The position numbers and the translations under genes are program-made. This document shows, in pieces, positions 43,482 to 52,837 of a stretch of 64,000 nucleotides of DNA. Each line of letters begins with the position of its first letter. The first letter of the stretch is position 1. The notes beneath the pieces are model-generated. The model saw only the letters and a list, made by a program, of their open reading frames with translations, was not told the origin of the DNA and made no database searches. This DNA is from Prescottella sp. R16 (GTDB taxonomy: Bacteria; Actinomycetota; Actinomycetes; Mycobacteriales; Mycobacteriaceae), in contig NZ_CP130943.1 of assembly GCF_030656875.1 (NCBI RefSeq), forward strand, positions 1,922,001-1,986,000. The letters run 5' to 3'.

Positions 43482-45218
43482 ATGACCAGCCCACACCGTC
43501 CCCGCCGCCGCGTCCTGCGGGCGTTCGGCGCCCTGACCGCCGCGACGGCGGTCGGGGCGGGCGTCGCCGCCTGCAGCGAACCCGCCGACCAGGTGCCGTC
43601 GTTGGGGTACGCGATCGACAACGTCGTGACCACCTACAACGCCAACACGGTGGAGGGGGCGGCCACCGGTACGGCGGCCGCTCTCGGCCGGGTCCTCACC
43701 GGCACCAACTACATCGGCCCGTCCGGTGCCCCGGTCGCGGACACCGACTTCGCCACCGCCGGCGTGCTGCCCGGTGACGGGCTGGCCGTGCAGTACCGGG
43801 TGTCCCCGGCGGCGGTGTACTCCGACGGGGTCCCGATCTCGTGTGACGACTTCGTGCTCGCGTGGGCGGCCGGCAGCGGACGGTTCACCCGGCCCGGCCC
43901 GAACGGGCCGGTGCCGATGTTCGACGCCGCGAGCCACGCCGGGTACGCGGACATCGACCGGGTGGACTGCGCCCCCGGTTCGAAGGAGGTGACGGTCGTG
44001 TTCGCCCCCGGCCGGCCCTACCTGGACTGGCGATCGTTGTTCGGGGCGACCGAGTTGATGCCCGCCCACGTTGCGGCGCAGGCCGCGGGCGTTCCGGACC
44101 TGGTGGGTGCGATCCGGTCGAACGACACCGACGCGGTCGGCCGGATCGCGGACTTCTGGAACAACGGATGGCAGCTGGTGCCGGGGGAGTTGGACCCGGC
44201 GAAGCTGCCGTCGTCGGGCCCCTACCGGATCGACTCGTACACCGTCGAGGACGGTCTCGTGCTCGTCGAGAACGAACGCTGGTGGGGCAACAAGCCGGCC
44301 ACGTCACGGATCGTGGTGTGGCCCAAGGGCTCCGACGTACAGGCCGGGGTGTCCGACGGTGACATCGAGGTGGTCGACGTCGGTGCCGGTTCGCTCGGCG
44401 ACCTCGATCTCGGCGGATTCGACGTGACCGGCGAGCCGTCGCGGAGCGTCGAGCAGTTCGTGCTCGGAAAGAACGGCGTGTTCGCGGACGCCGAGGCCCG
44501 CCGCGCGTTCGCACTGTGCCTGCCGCGCACACAGTTGTTCGACACGCTCGGCCATCCGGGTTTCGAGGCGGAACAGGGACTCGGGTCCGGTGTCGTCGAT
44601 TCCCGGATCACGGCCGCGGACTCGCTGTTCTACCGGTCCGCCGTCGACGCCGAGGGCGGTATCTACACAGATCCCGACATCTCCGGCGCGAAAGCGGCGC
44701 GGGAGGCGTCCGGCCAGTCCGAGATGACGGTCCGGGTCGGCTATCTCGGCCCCGACGAGCGCCGGGCACAGACCGTGCGCATCGTCGCCGAGTCGTGTGC
44801 GGGCGCGGGCATCACCGTCGTCGACGCCGGATCGCCGGGCTTCCGGCCGATCGCGCTCGGCGCGGGCGAGGTGGACGCGGTCCTCGCCGGTACCGGCTCC
44901 GCGGCCGGGACGGCCGGGTCGAGTGTGCCGAGCGAGGCGGCGTTCGCGCTGCACACCGGCAACGGAAACAATGCGGGCGGGTTCTCGAACAACCGCTACG
45001 ACGAGGTCGTCGACAAACTGGCGGTCGACGGGTCCCTCGCGTCCCGGATGGCGCTGTCCGGGGAGGCGGAGGCGATCCTGTGGGACGAGATGCCCACGAT
45101 CCCACTGTTCGACCAGCCGCGGACCACCGCCCACACGTCGGGCATGCACGGCGTCGTCCCGAACCCGACGAGGTCCGGTGCGGGCTGGAACATGGACCGG
45201 TGGATACTGCTCAGATGA
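43482..45218 (+). CDS. Peptide/solute-binding lipoprotein (SBP family 5)
   Basis: 578 residues with a twin-arginine-like basic start (RPRRRVLRAFGAL) and lipobox VAAC. The body is an extracellular solute-binding protein family 5 (DppA/OppA) fold: LGYAIDNVVTTYNANTV at the start, PSSGPYRIDSYTVEDG in the middle. No permease or ATPase gene is nearby, so it either shares a permease or has another role. Rv2585c has the same place between secF and apt in mycobacteria. Its stop overlaps the apt start. Confidence 0.88.
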   Translation: MTSPHRPRRRVLRAFGALTAATAVGAGVAACSEPADQVPSLGYAIDNVVTTYNANTVEGAATGTAAALGRVLTGTNYIGPSGAPVADTDFATAGVLPGDGLAVQYRVSPAAVYSDGVPISCDDFVLAWAAGSGRFTRPGPNGPVPMFDAASHAGYADIDRVDCAPGSKEVTVVFAPGRPYLDWRSLFGATELMPAHVAAQAAGVPDLVGAIRSNDTDAVGRIADFWNNGWQLVPGELDPAKLPSSGPYRIDSYTVEDGLVLVENERWWGNKPATSRIVVWPKGSDVQAGVSDGDIEVVDVGAGSLGDLDLGGFDVTGEPSRSVEQFVLGKNGVFADAEARRAFALCLPRTQLFDTLGHPGFEAEQGLGSGVVDSRITAADSLFYRSAVDAEGGIYTDPDISGAKAAREASGQSEMTVRVGYLGPDERRAQTVRIVAESCAGAGITVVDAGSPGFRPIALGAGEVDAVLAGTGSAAGTAGSSVPSEAAFALHTGNGNNAGGFSNNRYDEVVDKLAVDGSLASRMALSGEAEAILWDEMPTIPLFDQPRTTAHTSGMHGVVPNPTRSGAGWNMDRWILLR

Positions 45219-45772
45219 CGTCCGACAGCGATACCCGCGCCACCGCCCTCGACCGGGCCGGCGGCGCCGTCGCCCGCCTGACCCGCTGGTGCGACGATTT
45301 CCCGACACCCGGCGTCCGGTTCGCCGATCTGACACCGGTGTTCGCGGACGGGCCGGGCTACCGGGCGGTGATCGAGGGCCTCGCGGCCGCGGGCGACGGC
45401 GCGGACCTCGTTGCGGGCGTCGACGCCCGCGGATTCCTCCTCGGCGGGGGTGTCGCGCTGGAACTGGGATGCGGTGTGCTGGCGGTCCGCAAGGCCGGCA
45501 AGCTGCCACCGCCGGTCCACGCACAGAGCTACGCGCTCGAATACGGTGCCGCCACCCTCGAGATCCCGTGCGACGCCCCGGACCTGGACGGCCGGCGGGT
45601 GTTCGTCATCGACGACGTGCTCGCCACCGGCGGCACCCTGCTCGCCGCCGCGGAACTGCTGACACGGGCCGGCGCGGACGTCGTGGGCGTCGGGGTCGTT
45701 CTCGAGCTCGACGAACTCGGCGGCCGGGACCGGTTCGACCGGTATCCGCTGACGTCGCTCGTCCGGGTCTGA
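45215..45772 (+). CDS. apt: Adenine phosphoribosyltransferase
   Basis: 185 residues; salvages adenine to AMP. The PRPP-binding motif is VFVIDDVLATGGTL and the type I PRTase fold starts FPTPGVRFADLTPVF. Overlaps the preceding gene (ATGA). Position directly before rel, which makes the other major PRPP- and purine-linked signal, is conserved in actinobacteria. Confidence 0.96.
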   Translation: MTSDSDTRATALDRAGGAVARLTRWCDDFPTPGVRFADLTPVFADGPGYRAVIEGLAAAGDGADLVAGVDARGFLLGGGVALELGCGVLAVRKAGKLPPPVHAQSYALEYGAATLEIPCDAPDLDGRRVFVIDDVLATGGTLLAAAELLTRAGADVVGVGVVLELDELGGRDRFDRYPLTSLVRV

Positions 45773-45799
45773 AACGTACAGGGGACTACAGTTGTGGCT

Positions 45800-45819
45800 G
45801 GTGGTGTAGCAACACCACC
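45800..45819 (+). terminator. Small hairpin between apt and rel
   Basis: GGTGGTGT-AGCA-ACACCACC, an 8-bp perfect stem with a tetraloop, 27 bases after apt and 44 before rel. It may be a weak terminator or part of the rel leader. Confidence 0.5.
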
Positions 45820-45863
45820 CGGCCCGAGGGACCGCCCGCAGCGCGGTGGCAGGAGGTGACGGC

Positions 45864-48191
45864 GTGACCCAGCATCTTGATCGGTCCCAGAACACAGGTT
45901 CGGGAGGCACACCGTCGGGCGACAAACCTGCCCCGGTGCCCACATCGGCGTCCCGGCGCGTCCGGGCACGGTTGGCCCGCCGGATCACCGGCGCCCGCAA
46001 CACCCCGATACGTCCCGTCCTCGAGCCGCTCGTCGCCCTGCACCGCGACGTGTACCCCAAGGCGGACGTCACGGTGCTGCAACGCGCCTACGACGTCGCC
46101 GAGCAGCGGCACGCCACCCAGTTCCGCAAGTCCGGTGACCCGTACATCACGCATCCGCTGGCCGTCGCGAACATCCTCGCCGAACTCGGCATGGACACCA
46201 CGACCCTGGTCGCGGCACTGCTGCACGACACCGTCGAGGACACCGGCTACTCGCTCGAGGAACTGACCGCCGAATTCGGCGAGGAGGTCGCCCACCTCGT
46301 CGACGGCGTCACCAAACTCGACAAGGTGGTGCTCGGCTCGGCCGCCGAGGGCGAGACGATCCGCAAGATGATCATCGCGATGGCGCGCGACCCCCGCGTC
46401 CTGGTGATCAAGGTCGCCGACCGACTGCACAACATGCGCACGATGCGCTTCCTGCCGCCGGAGAAGCAGGCCCGCAAGGCCCGGGAAACCCTGGAAGTGA
46501 TTGCGCCGCTGGCCCACCGGCTCGGCATGGCCACGGTCAAATGGGAACTCGAGGACCTCGCGTTCGCGATCCTGCACCCCAAGAAGTACGAGGAGATCGT
46601 GCGCCTCGTCGCCGACCGGGCGCCGTCCCGCGACACCTACCTGGCGAAGGTGCGCGCCGAGATCAACGCGACCCTGTCCGCATCACGGATCAGTGCGACC
46701 GTCGAGGGCCGGCCCAAGCACTACTGGTCGATCTACCAGAAGATGATCGTCAAGGGCCGCGACTTCGACGACATCCACGACCTCGTCGGCGTGCGGATCC
46801 TGTGCGACGAGATCCGCGACTGCTACGCCGCGGTCGGCGTCGTGCACTCGCTGTGGCAGCCGATGGCCGGACGGTTCAAGGACTACATCGCCCAGCCCCG
46901 GTACGGGGTGTACCAGTCGCTGCACACCACCGTCATCGGCCCCGAGGGCAAACCGCTCGAGGTGCAGATCCGCACCCGCGACATGCACCGCACCGCCGAG
47001 TTCGGCATCGCCGCGCACTGGCGGTACAAGGAAACCAAGGGGCGGCATTCCAGCGACTCCGCCGAGGTCGACGACATGGCGTGGATGCGTCAACTCCTCG
47101 ACTGGCAGCGGGAGGCCGCCGACCCGGGCGAATTCCTCGAATCGCTGCGCTACGACCTGGCGGTCAAGGAGATCTTCGTGTTCACCCCGAAGGGGGACGT
47201 GATCACGCTGCCCTCCGGATCCACCCCCGTCGACTTCGCGTACGCCGTCCACACCGAGGTCGGGCACCGCTGTATCGGCGCCCGTGTCAACGGCCGCCTC
47301 GTCGCCCTCGAACGTCGACTCGAGAACGGTGAGGTCGTCGAGGTCTTCACCTCCAAGGCCGCCACCGCCGGACCCAGCCGGGACTGGCAGTCGTTCGTCG
47401 TCTCCCCGCGCGCCAAGGCGAAGATCCGGCAGTGGTTCGCGAAGGAACGCCGCGAGGAAGCCCTCGAGAACGGCAAGGACGCCATCGCGAAAGAAGTACG
47501 CCGCGGCGGACTTCCGTTGCAGCGCTTGATGAACGCCGAATCCATGACGGCCCTCGCTCACGAACTGCGGTACGCCGACGTCTCCGCGCTCTACACCGCC
47601 GTCGGCGAACACAACGTGTCCGCACAGCACGTCGTGCAGCGTCTCGTCGCGCACCTCGGTGGAGTCGGCGCCGTCGAAGAAGAACTCGCCGAACGATCCA
47701 CCCCGTCGACCATCCCGGTCAGCCGGCCCCGCAGCGGCGACGTCGGTGTCCTGGTCCCCGGGGCCCCCGGTACCGTCGCCAAACTCGCCAAATGCTGCAC
47801 CCCCGTCCCCGGCGACGACATCATGGGCTTCGTCACCCGCGGCGGCGCCGTCAGCGTGCACCGCACCGACTGCACCAACGCCACCTCCCTGCGCGAGCAG
47901 TCCGAACGGATCATCGAGGTGCAGTGGGCGCCGTCCCCGTCATCGGTGTTCCTCGTCGCCATCCAGATCGAAGCTCTCGACCGGCACCGACTCCTCTCGG
48001 ACGTCACCAAGGCCCTCGCCGACGAGAAGGTCAACATCCTGTCCGCATCCGTCACCACCTCCGGTGACCGTGTCGCGATCAGCAAGTTCACCTTCGAGAT
48101 GGGCGACCCGAAACATCTCGGCCACGTCCTCAACGTCGTCCGCAACGTCGAAGGCGTCTACGACGTCTACCGCGTCACCTCCGCGGCCTAG
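45864..48191 (+). CDS. rel: Bifunctional (p)ppGpp synthetase/hydrolase
   Basis: 775-residue RelA/SpoT homologue. HD hydrolase domain with LLHDTVEDT, synthetase domain with [13 protein letters not shown] and YRSLHTT-like [14 protein letters not shown] domain from [20 protein letters not shown], zinc-finger/helical region ([13 protein letters not shown]) and C-terminal ACT domain. Both active sites look intact, so it should make and destroy the alarmone. GTG 45864 is chosen since AGGAGG (45851-45856) precedes it by seven bases; the in-frame GTG at 45846 lies before that site. Confidence 0.97.
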   Translation: MTQHLDRSQNTGSGGTPSGDKPAPVPTSASRRVRARLARRITGARNTPIRPVLEPLVALHRDVYPKADVTVLQRAYDVAEQRHATQFRKSGDPYITHPLAVANILAELGMDTTTLVAALLHDTVEDTGYSLEELTAEFGEEVAHLVDGVTKLDKVVLGSAAEGETIRKMIIAMARDPRVLVIKVADRLHNMRTMRFLPPEKQARKARETLEVIAPLAHRLGMATVKWELEDLAFAILHPKKYEEIVRLVADRAPSRDTYLAKVRAEINATLSASRISATVEGRPKHYWSIYQKMIVKGRDFDDIHDLVGVRILCDEIRDCYAAVGVVHSLWQPMAGRFKDYIAQPRYGVYQSLHTTVIGPEGKPLEVQIRTRDMHRTAEFGIAAHWRYKETKGRHSSDSAEVDDMAWMRQLLDWQREAADPGEFLESLRYDLAVKEIFVFTPKGDVITLPSGSTPVDFAYAVHTEVGHRCIGARVNGRLVALERRLENGEVVEVFTSKAATAGPSRDWQSFVVSPRAKAKIRQWFAKERREEALENGKDAIAKEVRRGGLPLQRLMNAESMTALAHELRYADVSALYTAVGEHNVSAQHVVQRLVAHLGGVGAVEEELAERSTPSTIPVSRPRSGDVGVLVPGAPGTVAKLAKCCTPVPGDDIMGFVTRGGAVSVHRTDCTNATSLREQSERIIEVQWAPSPSSVFLVAIQIEALDRHRLLSDVTKALADEKVNILSASVTTSGDRVAISKFTFEMGDPKHLGHVLNVVRNVEGVYDVYRVTSAA

Positions 48192-48235
48192 CCAGGCCAC
48201 CCGACCGGGACCTCCGGGCCGGCCGACTCGGGCTC

Positions 48236-48290
48236 ACAGCTGAAGGGACCCTTCGTTCGCTCCAGGCGCACGAAGGGTCCCTTCAGCTGT
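48236..48290. repeat. Nested palindrome element, copy A
   Basis: Arms 48236-48256 and 48270-48290 are perfectly complementary over 21 bases (left arm begins ACAGCTGAAGGGACCCTTCG), followed inward by one mismatch, three more pairs and a five-base loop. Each arm also contains GAAGGG-N-CCCTTC, a palindrome in itself. It lies between the converging rel and cyclophilin genes, and is related to 19699-19753. It could terminate in both directions. Confidence 0.85.
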
Positions 48291-48309
48291 AGAGGGGGAG
48301 TCCGTCCGG

Positions 48310-49104
48310 TCAGCCCACCGTCGCGGTCTGGACGGTGACGGCAGTGTTGGGGGCGCCGCCGCCGGCGGGGCTGGAGCCGTCGTCGCCGGCTGCGGCGATC
48401 TTCTCGACGGTGGCGATGCCGTCGTCGGTCATGGTGCCGAACACGGTGTAGTCCGGGGGGAGGACGGAGTCGGCGTAGACGAGGAAGAACTGGCTGCCGT
48501 TGCTGTCGGGGGCGGCGCTGTGGGCCATGGCGACGGTGCCGCGCGGGTAGACGACGGGCTGCTGCAGTGCGGGGTCGCCGGCGGTGTAGGCGGTGGTGGG
48601 GTATTCGTTGGCGAAGCGGTAGCCGGGGCCGCCGGTGCCGCTGCCGGACGGGTCGCCGCACTGCAGCATCTGCAGGCCGGGGTTGGTGGACAGGCGGTGG
48701 CAGGGGGTGCCGTCGAAGAAGCCCTGCTGCGCGAGGCTGACGAAGCTGGCGACGCTGCAGGGGGCGGCGGCCCGGTCCAGGTCGATGCCGATGGTGCCGG
48801 CGTTGGTGGTGAGGTCGACGGTGACGGTGCCCTCGGCGGGGACACCGGTCGCGTTCGGGGCCTGCACGGGCTTGGCGGCCGGTTCGGCTGCCGGGTAGCT
48901 ACAGTCGACGGTGGGGGTGCCGGCCGGGACGGCGGGCAGGGTGCCGTAGCGGGACAGGTCCAGCTGCGGGGCTTCGGGGGTGGTCCACATGCTCGACGCC
49001 GTCGGCGAGGCGGAGTCGCTGTCGGAGTTGTCGTTCGAGCATGCGGTGAGGGCCAGGGCGATGCCGAGTCCGGCCGCTGCGATCGTGGTGGTGCGCTTGT
49101 TCAT
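48310..49104 (-). CDS. Cyclophilin-type peptidyl-prolyl isomerase, lipoprotein
   Basis: 264 residues with lipobox LTAC near residue 22, so anchored outside the membrane. The cyclophilin domain (about 90-262) has FFDGTPCHRLSTNPGLQMLQ, the actinobacterial form of the catalytic HR-F-QGG region, and SNGSQFFLVYADS. Catalyses cis-trans isomerisation of prolyl bonds in exported proteins. Start overlaps by one base the stop of the second cyclophilin gene upstream. Confidence 0.92.
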   Translation of the reverse strand: MNKRTTTIAAAGLGIALALTACSNDNSDSDSASPTASSMWTTPEAPQLDLSRYGTLPAVPAGTPTVDCSYPAAEPAAKPVQAPNATGVPAEGTVTVDLTTNAGTIGIDLDRAAAPCSVASFVSLAQQGFFDGTPCHRLSTNPGLQMLQCGDPSGSGTGGPGYRFANEYPTTAYTAGDPALQQPVVYPRGTVAMAHSAAPDSNGSQFFLVYADSVLPPDYTVFGTMTDDGIATVEKIAAAGDDGSSPAGGGAPNTAVTVQTATVG

Positions 49105-49967
49105 CAGTCCAGCCTCACACTCGTGATGTCGACGGCTTCTGCGGGTTTGCCGTCGGATGCTCCGCCCTCGGCTCCGGTGGCGGCGATCGCGTCGAGCGTC
49201 GCGAGCCCGGTCTCGTCGATGGTGCCGAAGACGGTGTACTGCGGCGGCAGCGTCGAGTCGCCGTAGACGAGGAAGAACTGGCTGCCGTTGGTGTTCGCTC
49301 CGGCGTTGGCCATGGCCAGGGTGCCGCGCGGGTAGGTGGCGGGCATCTGGGCGGTGATGTCGTCGGCCGCGTACTGGTCGGTGGGGAACTCGTTGGCGAA
49401 CTGGTAGCCGGGGCCGCCGGCGCCGGTGGCGGACGGGTCACCGCACTGCAGAACCTTCAGCGCGTCGCTCGTGGTGAGCCGGTGGCAGGTGGTGCCGTCG
49501 AAGTAGCCCTGCTGGGCGAGGCTGACGAAACTGTTGACGGTGCAGGGGGATTCGGCGTTGTTCAGGGTGAGGCCGATGTTGCCCCGGTTGGTTTCCATCG
49601 ACGCGCTCACCGTGGCGACGGTGGTGTCGATGCCTTCGGCGCGCGGCGGGGTGTTCGGCTTGGCCGGCTCCCCGGCAGGGGTGTAACTGCAGTTCACGAG
49701 GTTCGGCAGGGCCTCGGCGCGAGCGGTGGGCAGGGCGGCGGCGGAGTTGTCCACCGTCGACGTGTCCTCGGATGCGGTGGCCTCCGTCTCGTCGTCACGT
49801 CCGGAGAGGGTGACGACGACGGCGCCGACCGCCACGACGACGACCGCGCCGACGATCGATCCGGCGATCGTCATCTGCTTGCGCTTGCGGGCGCGTTCGG
49901 CGCGTCGTTCGAGCTGGCGTTCCAGCTTCCGTTTCGCCGCCTCCCGGCGCTGCTGATTGCTCGGCAC
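49104..49967 (-). CDS. ppiB: Cyclophilin-type peptidyl-prolyl isomerase, membrane-anchored
   Basis: 287 residues. A strongly basic N-terminus (NQQRREAAKRKLERQLERR) is followed by one membrane helix at about 37-59, then a cyclophilin domain (about 125-285) closely similar to that of the downstream lipoprotein gene, which suggests tandem duplication. This layout matches mycobacterial PpiB (Rv2582). GTG 49967 is preferred; the frame is open further upstream but without a reasonable start context. Confidence 0.9.
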   Translation of the reverse strand: MPSNQQRREAAKRKLERQLERRAERARKRKQMTIAGSIVGAVVVVAVGAVVVTLSGRDDETEATASEDTSTVDNSAAALPTARAEALPNLVNCSYTPAGEPAKPNTPPRAEGIDTTVATVSASMETNRGNIGLTLNNAESPCTVNSFVSLAQQGYFDGTTCHRLTTSDALKVLQCGDPSATGAGGPGYQFANEFPTDQYAADDITAQMPATYPRGTLAMANAGANTNGSQFFLVYGDSTLPPQYTVFGTIDETGLATLDAIAATGAEGGASDGKPAEAVDITSVRLD

Positions 49968-50158
49968 TGCAGTCGTCCTCCCGTGTGTGTCGTTCGGTAT
50001 GTGATCCGCCGCTCGGTCGACCGGCGTCTGTGGGCCGCACAAAGTCTCCCATTCCAACCTGAGAAGAGACTGGAAGGGCGAACGCCTAGGCTGTCAGGTG
50101 ATTCGTCCTCGGTCCCCGACGGTCCCCTGATCGACCCGCACTCTAGGAGCTGACAATC

Positions 50159-50839
50159 GTGCTCGTCACCGGATTCCCGGCCGGAATGTTCCAGACCAAC
50201 TGTTACATCCTGGCGCACGACGACGCGTCGGACTGCGTCGTCGTCGACCCCGGACAGGATGCGGCGGAGCCGTTGGCACAGTTCCTCGACCAGCAGGGGC
50301 TGACGCCGCGGGCCGTCCTGCTCACCCACGGGCACCTCGATCACACGTGGTCGGTGGCGCCGGTGTGCGAGCGGTACGGCATTCCCGCGTACATCCACCC
50401 GGACGACCGGTACATGCTGTCCGATCCGGGCCGCGGCATGGGGCCGGGGATGAAGCAGATCGTCGGGGACGCCGTGTTCCGGGAACCGGCCGAGGTGATC
50501 GAACTCGCCGACGGGGACGAGGTCACCGTCGCCGGCATCGACTTCGTCGTCGACCACACGCCCGGCCACACGCAGGGGTCGGTGGTGCTGCGCACCGAGA
50601 TCACCACCGGCGACGGCCCGCTGCAGATCGCGCTCACCGGCGACACCCTGTTCCAGGGGTCGATCGGCCGATCCGATCTGCCCGGCGGCGATCACGACCA
50701 GTTGCTGGCGTCGATCGCGGCCAAGCTGCTGGTCCTCGGCGACGACACCGCGATCCTGCCCGGCCACGGCGGCACCAGCACGATCGGTCACGAACGTGCC
50801 GGCAACCCGTTCCTCGTTGGACTGTCCGCGTCCCGGTAA
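50159..50839 (+). CDS. Metallo-beta-lactamase-fold hydrolase (glyoxalase II-like)
   Basis: 226 residues. Metal ligands are THGHLDH, HTPGHTQGS and GDTLF; the end PGHGGTSTIGHERAGNPFL is typical of glyoxalase II-like hydrolases, which release D-lactate or similar acids from thioesters. Mycobacterial Rv2581c is at the same place before hisS. The GTG start has AGGAG ten bases upstream. A TAGGCT -10-like element lies at 50087-50092. Confidence 0.9.
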   Translation: MLVTGFPAGMFQTNCYILAHDDASDCVVVDPGQDAAEPLAQFLDQQGLTPRAVLLTHGHLDHTWSVAPVCERYGIPAYIHPDDRYMLSDPGRGMGPGMKQIVGDAVFREPAEVIELADGDEVTVAGIDFVVDHTPGHTQGSVVLRTEITTGDGPLQIALTGDTLFQGSIGRSDLPGGDHDQLLASIAAKLLVLGDDTAILPGHGGTSTIGHERAGNPFLVGLSASR

Positions 50840-50854
50840 GGAAAAGTAGACACA

Positions 50855-52135
50855 GTGAGCAAGTCAGGCGTCAGCACCTTTTCGGCCCCCAAGGGCATTC
50901 CCGACTACGTTCCGCCGCAGTCCGCGGAGTTCGTCGCCGTGCGCGACGGACTGACCCGCGCCGCCCGGCTGGCCGGTTACGGGCACATCGAACTGCCCAT
51001 CTTCGAGGACACCGGGCTGTTCGCCCGCGGTGTCGGTGAATCCACCGACGTCGTCTCGAAGGAGATGTACACGTTCGCCGACCGCGGCGACCGGTCGGTG
51101 ACGTTGCGGCCCGAGGGCACCGCCGGGGTGATGCGCGCGGTGATCGAGCACGGCCTCGACCGCGGTCAGCTGCCGGTGAAACTCAGCTATGCGGGCCCCT
51201 TCTTCCGGTACGAGCGCCCGCAGGCGGGCCGCTACCGGCAGCTGCAGCAGGTCGGTGTCGAGGCGATCGGCGTCGACGATCCGGCGCTCGACGCCGAGGT
51301 CATCGCGATCGCCGACGCCGGGTTCCGGGGCCTGGGTCTCGACGGGTTCCGGCTCGAGATCACCTCGCTCGGTGACGACACGTGCCGCCCGCAGTATCGG
51401 GAACGGTTGCAGGAGTTCCTGTTCGGGCTCGATCTGGACGAGGACACCAAGAAGCGCGCCGAGATCAACCCGCTGCGCGTCCTCGACGACAAGCGCCCGC
51501 ACGTCAAGGAGATGACGGCGAACGCACCGCTCATGCTCGATCACCTGTCGGAGAGCGCGAAGACGCACTTCGACCGGGTCCTCGCGCACCTGGATGCACT
51601 CGGGGTGCCGTACGTGATCAACCCGCGCATGGTCCGCGGCCTCGACTACTACACCAAGACCACGTTCGAGTTCGTGCACGACGGCCTGGGCGCCCAGTCC
51701 GGTATCGGCGGCGGCGGCCGCTACGACGGCCTCATGGCGCAGCTCGGCGGTCAGCCGCTGTCCGGGATCGGGTTCGGTCTCGGGGTGGACCGCACGATCC
51801 TGGCGCTCGCCGCGGAGGGCAAGTCGGCCGGGAACCCGGCCCGCTGCGAGATCTTCGGGGTGCCGCTCGGCGACGCCGCGAAGAGCGAGATGGTGAAGAT
51901 CGCGCACGCGCTGCGGGCCGCCGGGATCCGCGTCGACATGGTGTACGGCGACCGCGGCGTCAAGGGGTCGATGAAGGCCGCCGACCGCTCGGGTGCCCGG
52001 TTCGCGCTCGTGCTCGGCGACCAGGACCTCGAGGCCGGCACGATCGGCGTGAAGAACCTGGCCGACGGCGAGCAGGTGTCGGTGCCGCTCGCCGACGTCG
52101 TCGCGCGGACGGGTGCCCTTCTTGCCGACGCCTGA
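50855..52135 (+). CDS. hisS: Histidyl-tRNA synthetase
   Basis: 426 residues, class II synthetase. It starts [12 protein letters not shown], with motif 2 near [18 protein letters not shown], histidine-binding [11 protein letters not shown], motif 3 [13 protein letters not shown], and the C-terminal anticodon-binding domain. Follows the hydrolase gene after 15 bases, with TAAGGAAAAG as ribosome site. Confidence 0.97.
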   Translation: MSKSGVSTFSAPKGIPDYVPPQSAEFVAVRDGLTRAARLAGYGHIELPIFEDTGLFARGVGESTDVVSKEMYTFADRGDRSVTLRPEGTAGVMRAVIEHGLDRGQLPVKLSYAGPFFRYERPQAGRYRQLQQVGVEAIGVDDPALDAEVIAIADAGFRGLGLDGFRLEITSLGDDTCRPQYRERLQEFLFGLDLDEDTKKRAEINPLRVLDDKRPHVKEMTANAPLMLDHLSESAKTHFDRVLAHLDALGVPYVINPRMVRGLDYYTKTTFEFVHDGLGAQSGIGGGGRYDGLMAQLGGQPLSGIGFGLGVDRTILALAAEGKSAGNPARCEIFGVPLGDAAKSEMVKIAHALRAAGIRVDMVYGDRGVKGSMKAADRSGARFALVLGDQDLEAGTIGVKNLADGEQVSVPLADVVARTGALLADA

Positions 52136-52763
52136 GCGCGGCAGCGGTGAGCAGTTCCCGCTCGACCTGATCCCGGCGGCCCTGCTGGCGCCGCGGATGC
52201 GCCGGGTGGCTCTGGTGTCGGTCCTGATCGGGGTGGTCGTCGGCGCGGTGGTGGCGCTGTTCGCGTCGTTGCCGGTGGCCGCCGCGGTCGGGGTGGTCGT
52301 CGGCGCACCGACCGCGGTGTCTGCGCTGCTCGCGGCCCGCCGCCGGATCTGGTTGGACGGCACCGTGCTGCACGCGTCGAACGGTGTCCGGCGCCGGCAC
52401 CTCGACGTCGCGGGCGCCGCGACGGTCGAGTTCACGGTGCGGACGGCCCGCGTCAGCCAGGTGGTGCTGCGGGTCGGGGACGGCCGCGTCGTGCAGGCGG
52501 TGCCGCTCGCGCTGTACACCGCCGACGGCGGCCGGGAACTCGAGGTTCTCGGGCTCCGCAAGCTCGCCGACGCGCTCTCGTCGAGTGAACTGGTGCCGGC
52601 GGCTGCGGCCGCGTCGGTGCTGATCGGGCAGTTGCGGGCCGAAGCCCGTGGGGCCGGGCTCGAGGAGCGGCCGCTGTACCGGGCGGTGGTGCTGGTGCGC
52701 GACGCCGGTCGGGTGCCGCAGACCACGCTCACCGACCAGGAGGTCGCGGCGCTCGCCGACTGA
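52113..52763 (+). CDS. Uncharacterised membrane protein after hisS
   Basis: 216 residues, overlapping hisS by 23 bases. Two adjacent hydrophobic helices at about 31-72 ([20 protein letters not shown] and [17 protein letters not shown]), then a soluble beta-rich and helical region that contains [20 protein letters not shown], reminiscent of a PH-like domain. No family recognised. Co-transcribed with hisS by position. Confidence 0.72.
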   Translation: MPFLPTPERGSGEQFPLDLIPAALLAPRMRRVALVSVLIGVVVGAVVALFASLPVAAAVGVVVGAPTAVSALLAARRRIWLDGTVLHASNGVRRRHLDVAGAATVEFTVRTARVSQVVLRVGDGRVVQAVPLALYTADGGRELEVLGLRKLADALSSSELVPAAAAASVLIGQLRAEARGAGLEERPLYRAVVLVRDAGRVPQTTLTDQEVAALAD

Positions 52764-52825
52764 CCGTCCGGTAACTCCCCGGTTGCGGGTTCGGCCGATC
52801 GCTGCGCGTGGTCGGTGGCGAGGAT

Positions 52826-52837
52826 TATCGTTCAGAC
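52826..52837 (+). promoter_or_regulatory. Leaderless -10 element of the LuxR-type regulator gene
   Basis: TATCGT (52826-52831) lies six bases before the ATG at 52838, the distance expected when transcription starts at the start codon. No ribosome binding site at usable spacing is present, which supports the leaderless reading. Confidence 0.4.
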
